From Rhodospirillales bacterium (GTDB lineage Bacteria > Pseudomonadota > Gammaproteobacteria > Steroidobacterales > Rariloculaceae), in contig JAHEEO010000143.1 in assembly GCA_024640665.1 (NCBI GenBank), forward strand, positions 1-8,016: DNA of 8,016 nt, given 5' to 3'. The position numbers and the translations under genes were made by a program. The notes under the pieces are model-generated. The model saw nothing but the letters and a program-made list of their open reading frames with translations. It did no database searches and had not been told where the DNA came from. Positions 1 through 6,339 of this stretch are shown here, piece by piece (position 1 is the stretch's first letter; each line of letters begins with the position of its first letter).

Positions 1-216
1 CAGCCGGTCGACGAAGCCCGAGAATTCGAGCACTTGACCGCTACGACGACTCTTAAACGCACGCATTGCGGCGCTATCATTCAGCCGGCCATCCTGCGCC
101 TGCGGCGCGCCGGTATCACGAATTTCGGTGGATTGCCGAGTTCGCGTTTCTTGCGTGAAATAGCTATAAGTGGCTACCGCAAGCACAACAATGACGGTAA
201 ATAGTCGCTTTTTCAC
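1..216 (-). CDS. DUF3465 family secreted protein, 5' part only
   Basis: The first 72 codons of a gene that runs off the left edge. It begins at a GTG (216-214) with an AGG ribosome-binding core about six bases upstream; the nearby ATG codons lie in another frame and hit a stop at once. The protein starts with a short basic segment (VKKRLF) and a hydrophobic stretch to about residue 16, so it is probably exported or anchored. After a variable linker comes AMRAFKSRRSGQVLEFSGFV (about 50-69), which resembles the start of DUF3465, where a residue pattern like AF..R.SG..V...G.V precedes a conserved LpDD...SRHQ block. That block would lie beyond the edge. DUF3465 has no known function. A GATAAT-like -10 (232-237, minus strand) is possible, without a good -35. 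The family call rests on the short N-terminal motif, so it is moderately sure. Confidence 0.6.
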   Translation of the reverse strand, partial: MKKRLFTVIVVLAVATYSYFTQETRTRQSTEIRDTGAPQAQDGRLNDSAAMRAFKSRRSGQVLEFSGFVDRL

Positions 217-376
217 TTCAACCTCATGAGCATTATCCTGTAGCCGCAATTCAGCATCGTTATTGTGCCTCGCCAAGAACTAGTCGCGTGTCTGCCGATA
301 GAAGACTACAGTACGCAAGTTAGAGACTCTACAAATTCAGATGGAATCGATCTTTGGCAAACTTCCGGAGTACCCA

Positions 377-1579
377 ATGTACCGAATGATCCTGCCCCTT
401 TATCTGCTGCTAAACATCACCGCGGCAGGCGCTCAAACTTCACTCGCCAACACCACTGTCTTAGACAGTTACCTCGACGACGCGGTAGCAGCCACGCATA
501 TCCCCGGACTTGTCGCGCTCGCTGTCGATCGAGATGGTGTGTTCTATATGCATGCCTCCGGAACGAGAAACGCCACCGAAGCAAAAGCCATGACACCGGA
601 CACAATATTCCGGATCGCATCCATGACAAAACCCATTACGTCTGTCGCGATAATGATGCTGGCCGAAGAGAACAAACTGGACATTGACGACCCCATCTCG
701 AAGTATCTGACCGCATTGCAAAGTCCGCGCGTTTTCGATGAATTCACAGCAACCGGTTACGAATCACATCCAGCAAACAACGCCATGACGATTCGGCATT
801 TGCTGACCCACACGTCGGGACTGGCCTATTCTTTCTCAAACAGTGTTTTGGCGCGCATGTTGGAGAATTCCAATGATCGCGCAATTAGCCATGCACTAGT
901 TCACGAGCCTGGCCAACGATGGACATATGGCGAAAGCACCCGGGTGCTCGGCACACTTGTTGAAGAAGTGAGCGGCCTTCCTCTTGAAACATTTATGCGG
1001 AACCGAATTTTCTTGCCGTTGGGCATGGACGAAACGAGCTATACCGTGCCTCGTGAACTCAACCATCGCGTCGCTACGGTTCATCGAATGACCGACGATG
1101 GCCTTGTCGAAACGCCTAACCCTGATGAAGTGTCGTCACCAATGAATGGTGACGGCGGACTGCACTCGACGGCATCGGACTATGCGAAATTCATTCAGCT
1201 ATTCCTGAACGAAGGTGTCGCGTCTGACGGGGCTCGCCTATTAAGCGCACGCTCGATTGCGGAAATGGGCAAGAATCATATCGGCGCCGTACGCGTATCC
1301 ACACAGCATTCTACTGATCTTGCCCTCAGCAGAGATTTCCCGGCGGGCGCAGGCCGGGACACTTTTGGTCTGGGCTTTCAGATTACTGGCGAACACGACT
1401 CCATCGGCCGTTCACCGGGCAGTATGGCCTGGGCAGGAATATTCAACACCGAGTTTTGGATAGATCCCGCCAAAGGCGTCGGTGGTGTGCTAATGATGCA
1501 GTACTTACCATTCTATGATTCAGCCGCGATTGACACGCTGCTTGGATTCGAAGACCGCCTCTATCGGCAATTACGCTAG
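377..1579 (+). CDS. Exported serine hydrolase, class C beta-lactamase/esterase family
   Basis: A 400-residue serine hydrolase of the beta-lactamase (class C)/EstB-type fold, acting outside the cytoplasmic membrane. I chose the ATG at 377 because GGAG (367-370) sits six bases before it and it gives a clean signal peptide (hydrophobic residues 4-18, likely cleavage after AGA at about 19). An in-frame ATG at 341 has no ribosome-binding site and would add 12 residues before the signal. Visible motifs: SMTK at 82-85 (nucleophile Ser82 and Lys85), HLLTHTSGL at 141-149, Y184 in WTYGES (the YxN/YxS position, here Y-G-E), and WAG at 352-354 followed by FNTEFWIDP, the counterpart of the W-G-G/KTG strand. 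This third motif is typical of esterases and peptidase-like members rather than true AmpC enzymes, so the substrate is unknown; small esters or D-amino peptides are family possibilities. Length is normal and the gene is intact. Confidence 0.88.
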   Translation: MYRMILPLYLLLNITAAGAQTSLANTTVLDSYLDDAVAATHIPGLVALAVDRDGVFYMHASGTRNATEAKAMTPDTIFRIASMTKPITSVAIMMLAEENKLDIDDPISKYLTALQSPRVFDEFTATGYESHPANNAMTIRHLLTHTSGLAYSFSNSVLARMLENSNDRAISHALVHEPGQRWTYGESTRVLGTLVEEVSGLPLETFMRNRIFLPLGMDETSYTVPRELNHRVATVHRMTDDGLVETPNPDEVSSPMNGDGGLHSTASDYAKFIQLFLNEGVASDGARLLSARSIAEMGKNHIGAVRVSTQHSTDLALSRDFPAGAGRDTFGLGFQITGEHDSIGRSPGSMAWAGIFNTEFWIDPAKGVGGVLMMQYLPFYDSAAIDTLLGFEDRLYRQLR

Positions 1580-1602
1580 GAGCCCACTCTGTGAAAGGGC
1601 TC
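1580..1602 (+). terminator. Weak hairpin just after the serine hydrolase stop
   Basis: GAGCCC (1580-1585) pairs with GGGCTC (1597-1602) across an 11-base loop, starting directly after the stop codon. There is no T tract after it, so it would be at best a weak or Rho-assisted end. Confidence 0.3.
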
Positions 1603-1633
1603 ACGCCACTTCTCGTCTAGAACGGTTAACGTC

Positions 1634-1639
1634 TATAAG
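1634..1639 (+). promoter_or_regulatory. Possible -10 box for the two-helix membrane protein
   Basis: TATAAG lies 33 bases before the ATG at 1673. No good -35 hexamer is seen at the expected distance (1611-1616 reads TCTCGT), so this is only a candidate. Confidence 0.25.
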
Positions 1640-1672
1640 TTAGTAAGAGCAATCGTATATCACGGTCAGACT

Positions 1673-2419
1673 ATGTCGACAGACTCCACAGGAAGTCGCG
1701 TTTCCGGCACTCGCCCGCCAAGCCTTGAAACAGAGGGCTTTCAACTCGGCGATGACACTTTTTCTGAGCATATTTTGCTCGAGAGCGACACCCCCGATCT
1801 GCACGAGATCCAGCATCAACCAAGGACGCCGCAACAGCACTTTCATCTCATGAACCGCTCGCATGCGCTCGAGACGGAACTCATCCTTTTTGAAGGCGGC
1901 TGGCTGAGCATACGCCAGCACCGACGCCGCAAGCCTGGTGAGGCCAAGCTCATAAACCTGCGATTCGTAGATGCAGATCCTGAAATTACGAGATATATAT
2001 CCAGACGAAGCCTTTACGCGACATGCATGTTCGCATCATTGGGACTGGCTGCGGGTGCGCTTGCGTATTCTTCAAAATTTATGACCATTACCGTTCCAGC
2101 AACGATACTTCTACTGTTTGCATCCGGCGTGATGTTCGCGACATGTGCATATAGAACCCAGAAACGCGTCGTGTTCTATACCAAGACGGGCAGGGCACAA
2201 GTCATATCATTGCTCGCCACATTGGGCAGCTTCAAATTGCTGCGAACGATAGTTCCGCAAATTAGAGACGCAATCATCGCGGCGAGCCGCCAAGAATCGG
2301 CGACCCATGAAGGCTTACGCAGCGAAATGCGTGACCACTACCGCATGCGAGAATCTGGAATCATAGATGAATCTGTCTGCTCAACGAGTACGCAGAAGAT
2401 ATTGAGCGAATTTAAGTAA
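1673..2419 (+). CDS. Uncharacterised two-helix membrane protein with SHOCT-like C-terminus
   Basis: A 248-residue protein I cannot assign to a named family. Residues 1-60 are polar and probably disordered. Residues 66-100 (ETELILFEGGWLSIRQH, then INLRFVDADP) look like beta strands. Two hydrophobic helices follow, about 115-133 and 139-160, separated by only a few residues, so they form a tight hairpin. After that comes RVVFYTKTGRAQVISLLA (165-182) and an amphipathic helix to about 205. The strand pattern on both sides of the hairpin recalls a PH-like domain interrupted by membrane helices; that is an impression, not a motif match. The tail LRSEMRDHYRMRESGIID (215-232) plus KILSEF resembles SHOCT, the short C-terminal domain with pattern LR..L..GIIt.eEf..K..LL. 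The ATG at 1673 has no clear ribosome-binding site; the ATG at 1850 would remove 59 disordered residues and has none either. It stands alone between unrelated genes. Confidence 0.75.
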   Translation: MSTDSTGSRVSGTRPPSLETEGFQLGDDTFSEHILLESDTPDLHEIQHQPRTPQQHFHLMNRSHALETELILFEGGWLSIRQHRRRKPGEAKLINLRFVDADPEITRYISRRSLYATCMFASLGLAAGALAYSSKFMTITVPATILLLFASGVMFATCAYRTQKRVVFYTKTGRAQVISLLATLGSFKLLRTIVPQIRDAIIAASRQESATHEGLRSEMRDHYRMRESGIIDESVCSTSTQKILSEFK

Positions 2420-2421
2420 TC

Positions 2422-2449
2422 TCTGCGTTCTGATACCCGTCTCCGCAGA
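2422..2449 (+). terminator. Weak hairpin between membrane protein and nuclease-like gene
   Basis: TCTGCG (2422-2427) pairs with CGCAGA (2444-2449) over a 16-base loop, right after the stop at 2417-2419. No T tract follows. A GATAAT with an upstream TG (2456-2464) lies just beyond and could be an extended -10 for the next gene. Confidence 0.25.
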
Positions 2450-2485
2450 ATAATCTGAGATAATCGCCTTCGTTAGCAATCGAAG

Positions 2486-3175
2486 ATGAACATGACACAA
2501 GCGATTAATCTCTCTAAGTCCAAAATCTTGAACCAGATTCAGTGTCCACGAAGGCTATGGCTCGAGCAATACAATCCAGAACTGGAAGAGCCTTCGTTAG
2601 AAATGGAAACAGTTCTCGACAATGAAGCCTACGTTGCCGATATCGCGAAGCGTCTGTTTTCATCGGGCCAGGGCATACATATTAATTCCCGGCGCGGACT
2701 GCGCAGCGCAATTGATCAAACCCATGCTGCGCTGGCAGAAAATGGCAATAACCCGATATATGATGCCACTTTCGCCTTCGACGGCGTGCAAGTACAAGTG
2801 GATATCCTCGACAGGTCTAATCCAACCCCAAAGGCGATTGAAGTCAAATGCGCCGACAGGATTATTGACAGCTTCATTGACGACTGCGCTATTCAAGCTT
2901 GGACTATGCAGCAGCTTGGAATGAACGACGTCAGCATCGCGATTGCGCATGCTCCACGCTCAGCCGCATTCGAAAATGCGACCAGCTTCTCCGACGTGTT
3001 CGCTGAAACGGATGTCACGCCGCAAGTGCGTCAACGCGCCACCGATGTCGCGCGCATAGCGGACAAAGCTCGCGCGGTGTTGGCGTCATTGGAACAACCA
3101 CTTGCCGACGTGGGCGATCAATGCACGGGACGTTACCCATGCCCGTTCTTAGACTATTGTGCTGCTAACACTTAA
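2486..3175 (+). CDS. Cas4-like PD-(D/E)XK protein, N-terminal half of a DUF2779-type protein
   Basis: A 229-residue protein with the signature of the iron-sulphur PD-(D/E)XK nucleases found at the N-terminus of DUF2779 proteins and related to Cas4. The opening LSKSKILNQIQCPRRLWLE (9-27) is the typical start and holds Cys20. The nuclease core is visible as D106 in VQVDIL, E119-V-K121 in AIEVK, and Q137 in IQAW: the D...ExK...Q pattern. The C-terminus has C213, C219 and C225 (QCTGRYPCPFLDYC), which with Cys20 would bind a 4Fe-4S cluster. In DUF2779 proteins as I know them, about 250 further residues follow this last cysteine block; here translation stops four residues later and hairpins follow, so the second domain is absent. 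Whether it cuts DNA is unknown. Met3 (ATG 2492) is an alternative start, with GAAG six bases before it. No cas gene or repeat array is nearby. Confidence 0.78.
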   Translation: MNMTQAINLSKSKILNQIQCPRRLWLEQYNPELEEPSLEMETVLDNEAYVADIAKRLFSSGQGIHINSRRGLRSAIDQTHAALAENGNNPIYDATFAFDGVQVQVDILDRSNPTPKAIEVKCADRIIDSFIDDCAIQAWTMQQLGMNDVSIAIAHAPRSAAFENATSFSDVFAETDVTPQVRQRATDVARIADKARAVLASLEQPLADVGDQCTGRYPCPFLDYCAANT

Positions 3176-3183
3176 GAAATATT

Positions 3184-3225
3184 TCAGCCATTTGGCTGAG
3201 AACCGGGAAACTAGCTGACAGCTAG
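3184..3225. terminator. Two tandem hairpins between convergent genes
   Basis: The 59-base gap between the nuclease-like gene (+) and the regulator (-) holds two perfect inverted repeats: TCAGCCA/TGGCTGA (3184-3190, 3193-3199) and CTAGCTG/CAGCTAG (3211-3217, 3219-3225). Read on the plus strand, the second is followed after five bases by AATTTTAGTTT; read on the minus strand, the first is followed by AATATTTCTT. Each could serve as a terminator for one direction. The T tracts are imperfect. Confidence 0.6.
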
Positions 3226-3234
3226 GCAGCAATT

Positions 3235-3669
3235 TTAGTTTACGCGGCGCAATCGCTTTACCGAGTCGCCGTAGTATTCGATCATCTCTTTTGCCATTGC
3301 CTTTGAAAACCCGCGGTTGAACGCACTCGACTCAATCGCCAGCAGCTTTTTGCGACGATCAGTTGGATGCGGCGCGTACTTGACGATGCCGACATCGCCG
3401 CCGCCAGCAGTTAGCGACCATACGACGCGCGATGCTGTCGAAAAAGGCATATCGAGTTTCTTCACCAATGAAACCAACGTGTGCGGCTCATCGTCACGCT
3501 CTGCCGTCATGATTTCCAACGCGACCAGAAACTGTGGCAGCGTAAAGTGGGGAGCGTTTTTATAGATCCAATCGAGCGCGGCCAAAAGCGCGCGTTGAGT
3601 ACCCTCTTCGTCGAAACCCTGCGTGGACGCACGTTTCGCTGTCACTTTCTTATTCGATTGATTCTTCAT
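3235..3669 (-). CDS. MarR-type winged-helix transcriptional regulator
   Basis: A 144-residue DNA-binding protein. After a basic, lysine-rich N-terminus (1-20) comes a helical region, then a helix-turn-helix at about 64-88 (LVSLVKKLDMPFSTASRVVW) and a wing with GIVKY...PTDRRKKLL (94-110). The DRR.K..L pattern after the wing hairpin is typical of MarR proteins, and the C-terminal helix (115-142) would form the dimer. No cysteine is present, which argues against an OhrR-type thiol sensor. I start at the ATG (3669-3667); an in-frame TTG two codons earlier would lie about at the predicted transcript start. GTG at codon 9 is a further alternative. It is divergent from the cyclotransferase/transporter/decarboxylase genes, and regulators of this kind often control the neighbouring divergent unit, commonly with an aromatic or phenolic ligand. 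That link is inference. Confidence 0.8.
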   Translation of the reverse strand: MKNQSNKKVTAKRASTQGFDEEGTQRALLAALDWIYKNAPHFTLPQFLVALEIMTAERDDEPHTLVSLVKKLDMPFSTASRVVWSLTAGGGDVGIVKYAPHPTDRRKKLLAIESSAFNRGFSKAMAKEMIEYYGDSVKRLRRVN

Positions 3670-3677
3670 CGGCAAAA

Positions 3678-3707
3678 AGTATCAGTCAAAGCGTCTGAGA
3701 CTGTCAA
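3678..3707 (-). promoter_or_regulatory. Sigma-70-type promoter of the MarR-type gene
   Basis: On the minus strand a perfect -35 TTGACA (3707-3702) is followed by an 18-base spacer and a -10 GATACT (3683-3678, 4 of 6). A short inverted repeat, CAGTC (3683-3687) and GACTG (3699-3703), spans the spacer and could be an autoregulatory site. The predicted transcript start is about 3670-3673, almost on the ATG at 3669. Confidence 0.6.
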
Positions 3708-3788
3708 CATTGTCTCCTTCTGCGAGATCCGCTTCGCAAATTAATGGCTACCCGTCGTGATCCCGTGCACCTGTAGTGGAATACGCCT

Positions 3789-3824
3789 GCAATAAGCGGC
3801 AATAGCGACAATGCAGCCATTGCC
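3789..3824. repeat. GCAAT repeat cluster
   Basis: GCAATA occurs at 3789-3794 and 3799-3804, exactly 10 bases (one helical turn) apart, followed by ACAATGC. GGCAAT (3798-3803) is mirrored by ATTGCC (3819-3824). The same hexamer pair recurs in inverted order at 3870-3875 and 3886-3891, inside the rightward promoter. This suggests binding sites for one regulator. Confidence 0.4.
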
Positions 3825-3870
3825 ACAGACAAGCCATTTCAAGCTACGGAAGCACCCCCGGTTAACAATA

Positions 3871-3899
3871 TTGCCATGAACCCGCGGCAATTCGATAAT
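3871..3899 (+). promoter_or_regulatory. Strong sigma-70-type promoter for the cyclotransferase-transporter-decarboxylase unit
   Basis: TTGCCA (3871-3876, 5 of 6) and GATAAT (3894-3899, 5 of 6) are separated by exactly 17 bases. The transcript would start near 3906, leaving about 90 bases of leader before the ATG at 3996. Confidence 0.6.
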
Positions 3900-3902
3900 T
3901 GC
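3887..3902. promoter_or_regulatory. Palindromic operator candidate over the -10 box
   Basis: GCAATT (3887-3892) and AATTGC (3897-3902) form a perfect 6-base-arm inverted repeat around CGAT. It fully covers the -10 GATAAT, so a protein bound here would block RNA polymerase. Size and symmetry suit a MarR-type dimer such as the neighbouring gene product; that pairing is inferred. Confidence 0.45.
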
Positions 3903-3995
3903 AGATAAATCAGCGATTTAAATTTGGCGCGACACTTGACCGGACCGGCAAGCGCGTCTAGCTTGTCTGCTAGCAAGTCTTGGAATTGCACAAAT

Positions 3996-4787
3996 ATGTT
4001 AAGCAAGAAGCATGCCGCACTGCTCAGCCTCGCAATCGTTCTAATTGCTGCGATCGCGGCATTGGCCCAACGCGAATCAGGCCGCGGCAACCGAAGCTCC
4101 CGCCAAACGGCTGAAATCATTGCAGCCTACCCTCACGATCCTCAAGCTTTTACTCAAGGGCTCGCGTTCAACAGAGGCCAGATGTACGAAAGCACAGGGC
4201 AATACGGCGAATCCTCGCTACGCAGAGTTGACTATATTTCCGGATCCATCGAGCAAATTGCACCGCTTAACAGGGCTTTTTTTGCTGAGGGCATCACCAT
4301 CCTGGATGACAAGATCTACCAACTTACTTGGCGAAGCGGTGTTGGCGCAATTTACGAAATCGATTCCTTCGAAGTTATTGGTACGTTTCGATACGCCGGC
4401 GAGGGCTGGGGCCTCACGCACAATGGCAGCGAATTAATACTCAGCGACGGCACGGCCTCTATCCGCTTCATAGATCCTGCCGACTTTTCGGTCGTCCGAA
4501 CGATCGAAGTTAGCAACGCTGAAGGCCCGGTCGCTCAACTAAATGAGCTGGAGTATGTTGACGATGAGATTTGGGCAAATATCTGGTACGAAGATATTAT
4601 CGTCAGAATAGATGCTACATCGGGCCAAATACTGGGCACGATCGATGTCAGCAAAATTTATCCTGCGGCAAGCCGTGGACGAGAAGAAGTCGCAAACGGC
4701 ATTGCCTATGACAAAGACGCAAATCGGCTCTTCATAACGGGCAAGAACTGGCCCCAATTATTCGAGATTCGACTGGTCGATATGTAG
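3996..4787 (+). CDS. Exported glutaminyl-peptide cyclotransferase (plant/bacterial beta-propeller type)
   Basis: A 263-residue enzyme of the family that converts N-terminal glutamine of peptides or proteins to pyroglutamate with release of ammonia. The ATG at 3996 gives a clear signal peptide: KK, a hydrophobic core at about 9-22, and ALA-Q cleavage near 24, so it acts in the periplasm or outside. The mature part shows the family motifs in order: YPHDPQAFTQGL (45-56), ESTGQYG (65-71), FFAEGIT (95-101), QLTW (109-112), GEGWGLTH (135-142), LSDGT (149-153), LNELEY (182-187), WANIW (193-197), NGIAYD (234-239) and FITGKNWPQLFEI (246-258). Glutamates in the AEGIT and NELEY motifs are the likely active-site carboxylates. 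Length is normal for the bacterial form. It is followed 25 bases later by the transporter gene and is probably cotranscribed with it. The ribosome-binding site is weak (GGA, 11 bases upstream). Confidence 0.9.
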   Translation: MLSKKHAALLSLAIVLIAAIAALAQRESGRGNRSSRQTAEIIAAYPHDPQAFTQGLAFNRGQMYESTGQYGESSLRRVDYISGSIEQIAPLNRAFFAEGITILDDKIYQLTWRSGVGAIYEIDSFEVIGTFRYAGEGWGLTHNGSELILSDGTASIRFIDPADFSVVRTIEVSNAEGPVAQLNELEYVDDEIWANIWYEDIIVRIDATSGQILGTIDVSKIYPAASRGREEVANGIAYDKDANRLFITGKNWPQLFEIRLVDM

Positions 4788-4812
4788 CTCTGCCGCTGGG
4801 GGACTCCGCTTC

Positions 4813-6276
4813 ATGAGCGAAATGTTTGTAGACAAGACCGCCGGCAATCGGCGCGCCATTGGATTGACGCTTGGCATCGTCGCGTTTATCGCGATGCTGC
4901 TGATACCGCCGCCTGAGAACTTATCAATCGCTGCCTGGCGGGTAGCCGCAGTTGCTGTTTTGTTGGCAATATTTTGGCTTAGCGAGGCAATCCCGGTAGC
5001 CGCCACCGCACTGTTGCCGCTTGCTTTGTTCCCAACACTCGGCGTGTTCAGTGTCGCCGAGGCGGCTGCGCCGTATGCAAACCCCATCGTTTTCTTGTTT
5101 CTCGGCGGATTCTTGATCGCTCTTGCCATCGAACGCTGGAATCTACACCGCCGCATGGCACTCAATGTCATTCTGCGAGTAGGTGCGCGAGAAGATATGC
5201 AAATAGCAGGGTTCATGATAGCGACTGCGGCCCTGAGCATGTGGGTCAGCAACACCGCGACCGCCGTCATGATGCTGCCTGTTGCGTTGTCCGTCATCCC
5301 TAGAACTTCGACAGGCCAAATCGACCCTCAAAAGAAAGCATTCTCTGCTGCACTGCTGTTGTCGGTGGCATACGCGGCAAATATCGGCGGCGTTGCCACG
5401 CTCATTGGCACACCCCCAAATGCGCTGCTCGCAGGTTTCATGCAAGAAACTTATGGCATCGAAATCGGATTTGCTCAATGGATGCAAGTCGGAGTGCCCG
5501 TCACGCTCGTCATGCTCATCATATGCTGGCTCTTGCTCACGAGAATTTTGTACAAAGTCGAGCAAACCGAATTACCGGGCGCGCGACGGAAGATCGCCCA
5601 GGCCCTCGAGGAAATGGGACCGCCTTCTGGCATGGAAAAGCGCGTAGCGTGTATCTTCTCACTGACCGCAATCCTGTGGATTTCTCGGCCGATATTGTCT
5701 GATCAATTCCCGCAACTGCAACTTTCCGATACCAGCATTGCAATCGCAGGTGCGCTGCTGCTGTTCATCATTCCGACCGGACAGCGCGACGGCGACCAAT
5801 TGTTGACATGGGAACACGCTGAACGTCTGCCATGGGGTGTTTTGCTACTTTTTGGCGGCGGCTTAAGCCTCGCAGCCGCAGTATCCGGGTCAGGCCTGGC
5901 AGAATGGATCGGCAACTCACTGACCGGACTGGATAACTGGCCGGTGCTCGGCTTAGTGATAGTGGTTACCTTGCTGATCATCTTTTTGACCGAACTCACC
6001 AGTAATATTGCAACTGCGGCCACTTTCCTGCCGCTCGTTGCAGCCTTGGCAGTCACCCTGGGGCAGCCACCGCTGTTACTGGCGATTCCTGCTGTGGTTG
6101 CGTCGAGCTACGCTTTTATGATGCCAGTGGCAACGCCGCCTAACGCCATTGTGTTTAGCAGCGGCGCAATACGCATTCCGGAAATGGTCCGGGCCGGTAT
6201 TTGGCTGAACCTAATTGGCGCTATCGCCATAGTTGCAATTGTCTATCTATTAATGAATGCAGTTTTTGGACTTTAA
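4813..6276 (+). CDS. DASS/SLC13 family sodium-coupled anion (dicarboxylate) transporter
   Basis: A 487-residue inner-membrane transporter of the divalent anion:sodium symporter family, which includes VcINDY and SdcS. The two-fold pseudo-repeat is visible: LSEAIPVAATALLPL (57-71), SNTATAVMMLP (146-156) and IGTPPNALLAG (198-208) in the first half; LLLFGGGLSLA (344-354), TSNIATAATFLP (396-407) and VATPPNAIVFSSG (439-451) in the second. The SNT motif and its second copy, here SNI (397-399), form the sodium and substrate sites; T-to-I in the second copy is worth noting. Members carry succinate, malate, citrate, sulphate and related anions, so the substrate cannot be named from sequence alone. The ATG at 4813 follows a GGGGGA ribosome-binding sequence by nine bases. 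It sits between the cyclotransferase and a decarboxylase gene in the same direction, which suggests import of a carboxylate for that enzyme. Confidence 0.92.
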   Translation: MSEMFVDKTAGNRRAIGLTLGIVAFIAMLLIPPPENLSIAAWRVAAVAVLLAIFWLSEAIPVAATALLPLALFPTLGVFSVAEAAAPYANPIVFLFLGGFLIALAIERWNLHRRMALNVILRVGAREDMQIAGFMIATAALSMWVSNTATAVMMLPVALSVIPRTSTGQIDPQKKAFSAALLLSVAYAANIGGVATLIGTPPNALLAGFMQETYGIEIGFAQWMQVGVPVTLVMLIICWLLLTRILYKVEQTELPGARRKIAQALEEMGPPSGMEKRVACIFSLTAILWISRPILSDQFPQLQLSDTSIAIAGALLLFIIPTGQRDGDQLLTWEHAERLPWGVLLLFGGGLSLAAAVSGSGLAEWIGNSLTGLDNWPVLGLVIVVTLLIIFLTELTSNIATAATFLPLVAALAVTLGQPPLLLAIPAVVASSYAFMMPVATPPNAIVFSSGAIRIPEMVRAGIWLNLIGAIAIVAIVYLLMNAVFGL

Positions 6277-6283
6277 TAAGTCC
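6268..6283 (+). other. Hairpin around the transporter stop codon
   Basis: GGACTT (6268-6273) and AAGTCC (6278-6283) pair around a TAAT loop that contains the stop codon (6274-6276). No T tract follows, so it may stabilise or separate the transporter message rather than end it. The next gene starts 57 bases later without an obvious strong promoter. Confidence 0.35.
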
Positions 6284-6339
6284 GCCAGCGATATAGAATG
6301 CGAACTGAATCCATCAATCGAACGGAATGAGTTAGAAGT

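Larger units (their letters stand above)
3670..3995. other. Intergenic regulatory region between divergent genes
   Basis: A stretch of 326 bases without a convincing gene. It holds the leftward MarR-gene promoter (3678-3707), a cluster of GCAAT-type repeats (3789-3902), a strong rightward promoter (3871-3899) and a second, weaker rightward candidate: TTGACC at 3936-3941 with TAGCTT at 3959-3964, 17-base spacer. In-frame codons upstream of 3996 start with TTG at 3924 and give no family-like sequence, so I treat them as untranslated leader. Confidence 0.6.

Noticed and set aside
321..331. An 11-base dyad TAGAGACTCTA before the serine hydrolase gene, sharing GACTCT with the palindrome at 7788-7811.
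   Set aside because: Five-base arms and a 6-base shared word are too short to claim a common regulator.
265..687. A 140-codon plus-strand frame overlapping the serine hydrolase start.
   Set aside because: It is Arg/His-rich without motifs and lies out of frame with the serine hydrolase, whose motifs are continuous through the same bases.
2486..3175. A CRISPR-associated cas4 gene.
   Set aside because: No direct-repeat array or other cas gene is present. The N-terminal pattern fits DUF2779-type proteins better than Cas4 of CRISPR loci.
3924..3995. An N-terminal extension of the cyclotransferase from a TTG.
   Set aside because: The extra 24 residues would precede a clear signal peptide and bury it; the ATG at 3996 gives a normal exported enzyme.
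4758..5297. A 179-codon open frame on the minus strand opposite the transporter start.
   Set aside because: It is the antisense of a hydrophobic membrane protein, with the Ala/Thr/Met-rich composition expected from that, no ribosome-binding site and no family motif. The DASS gene on the plus strand explains the region.
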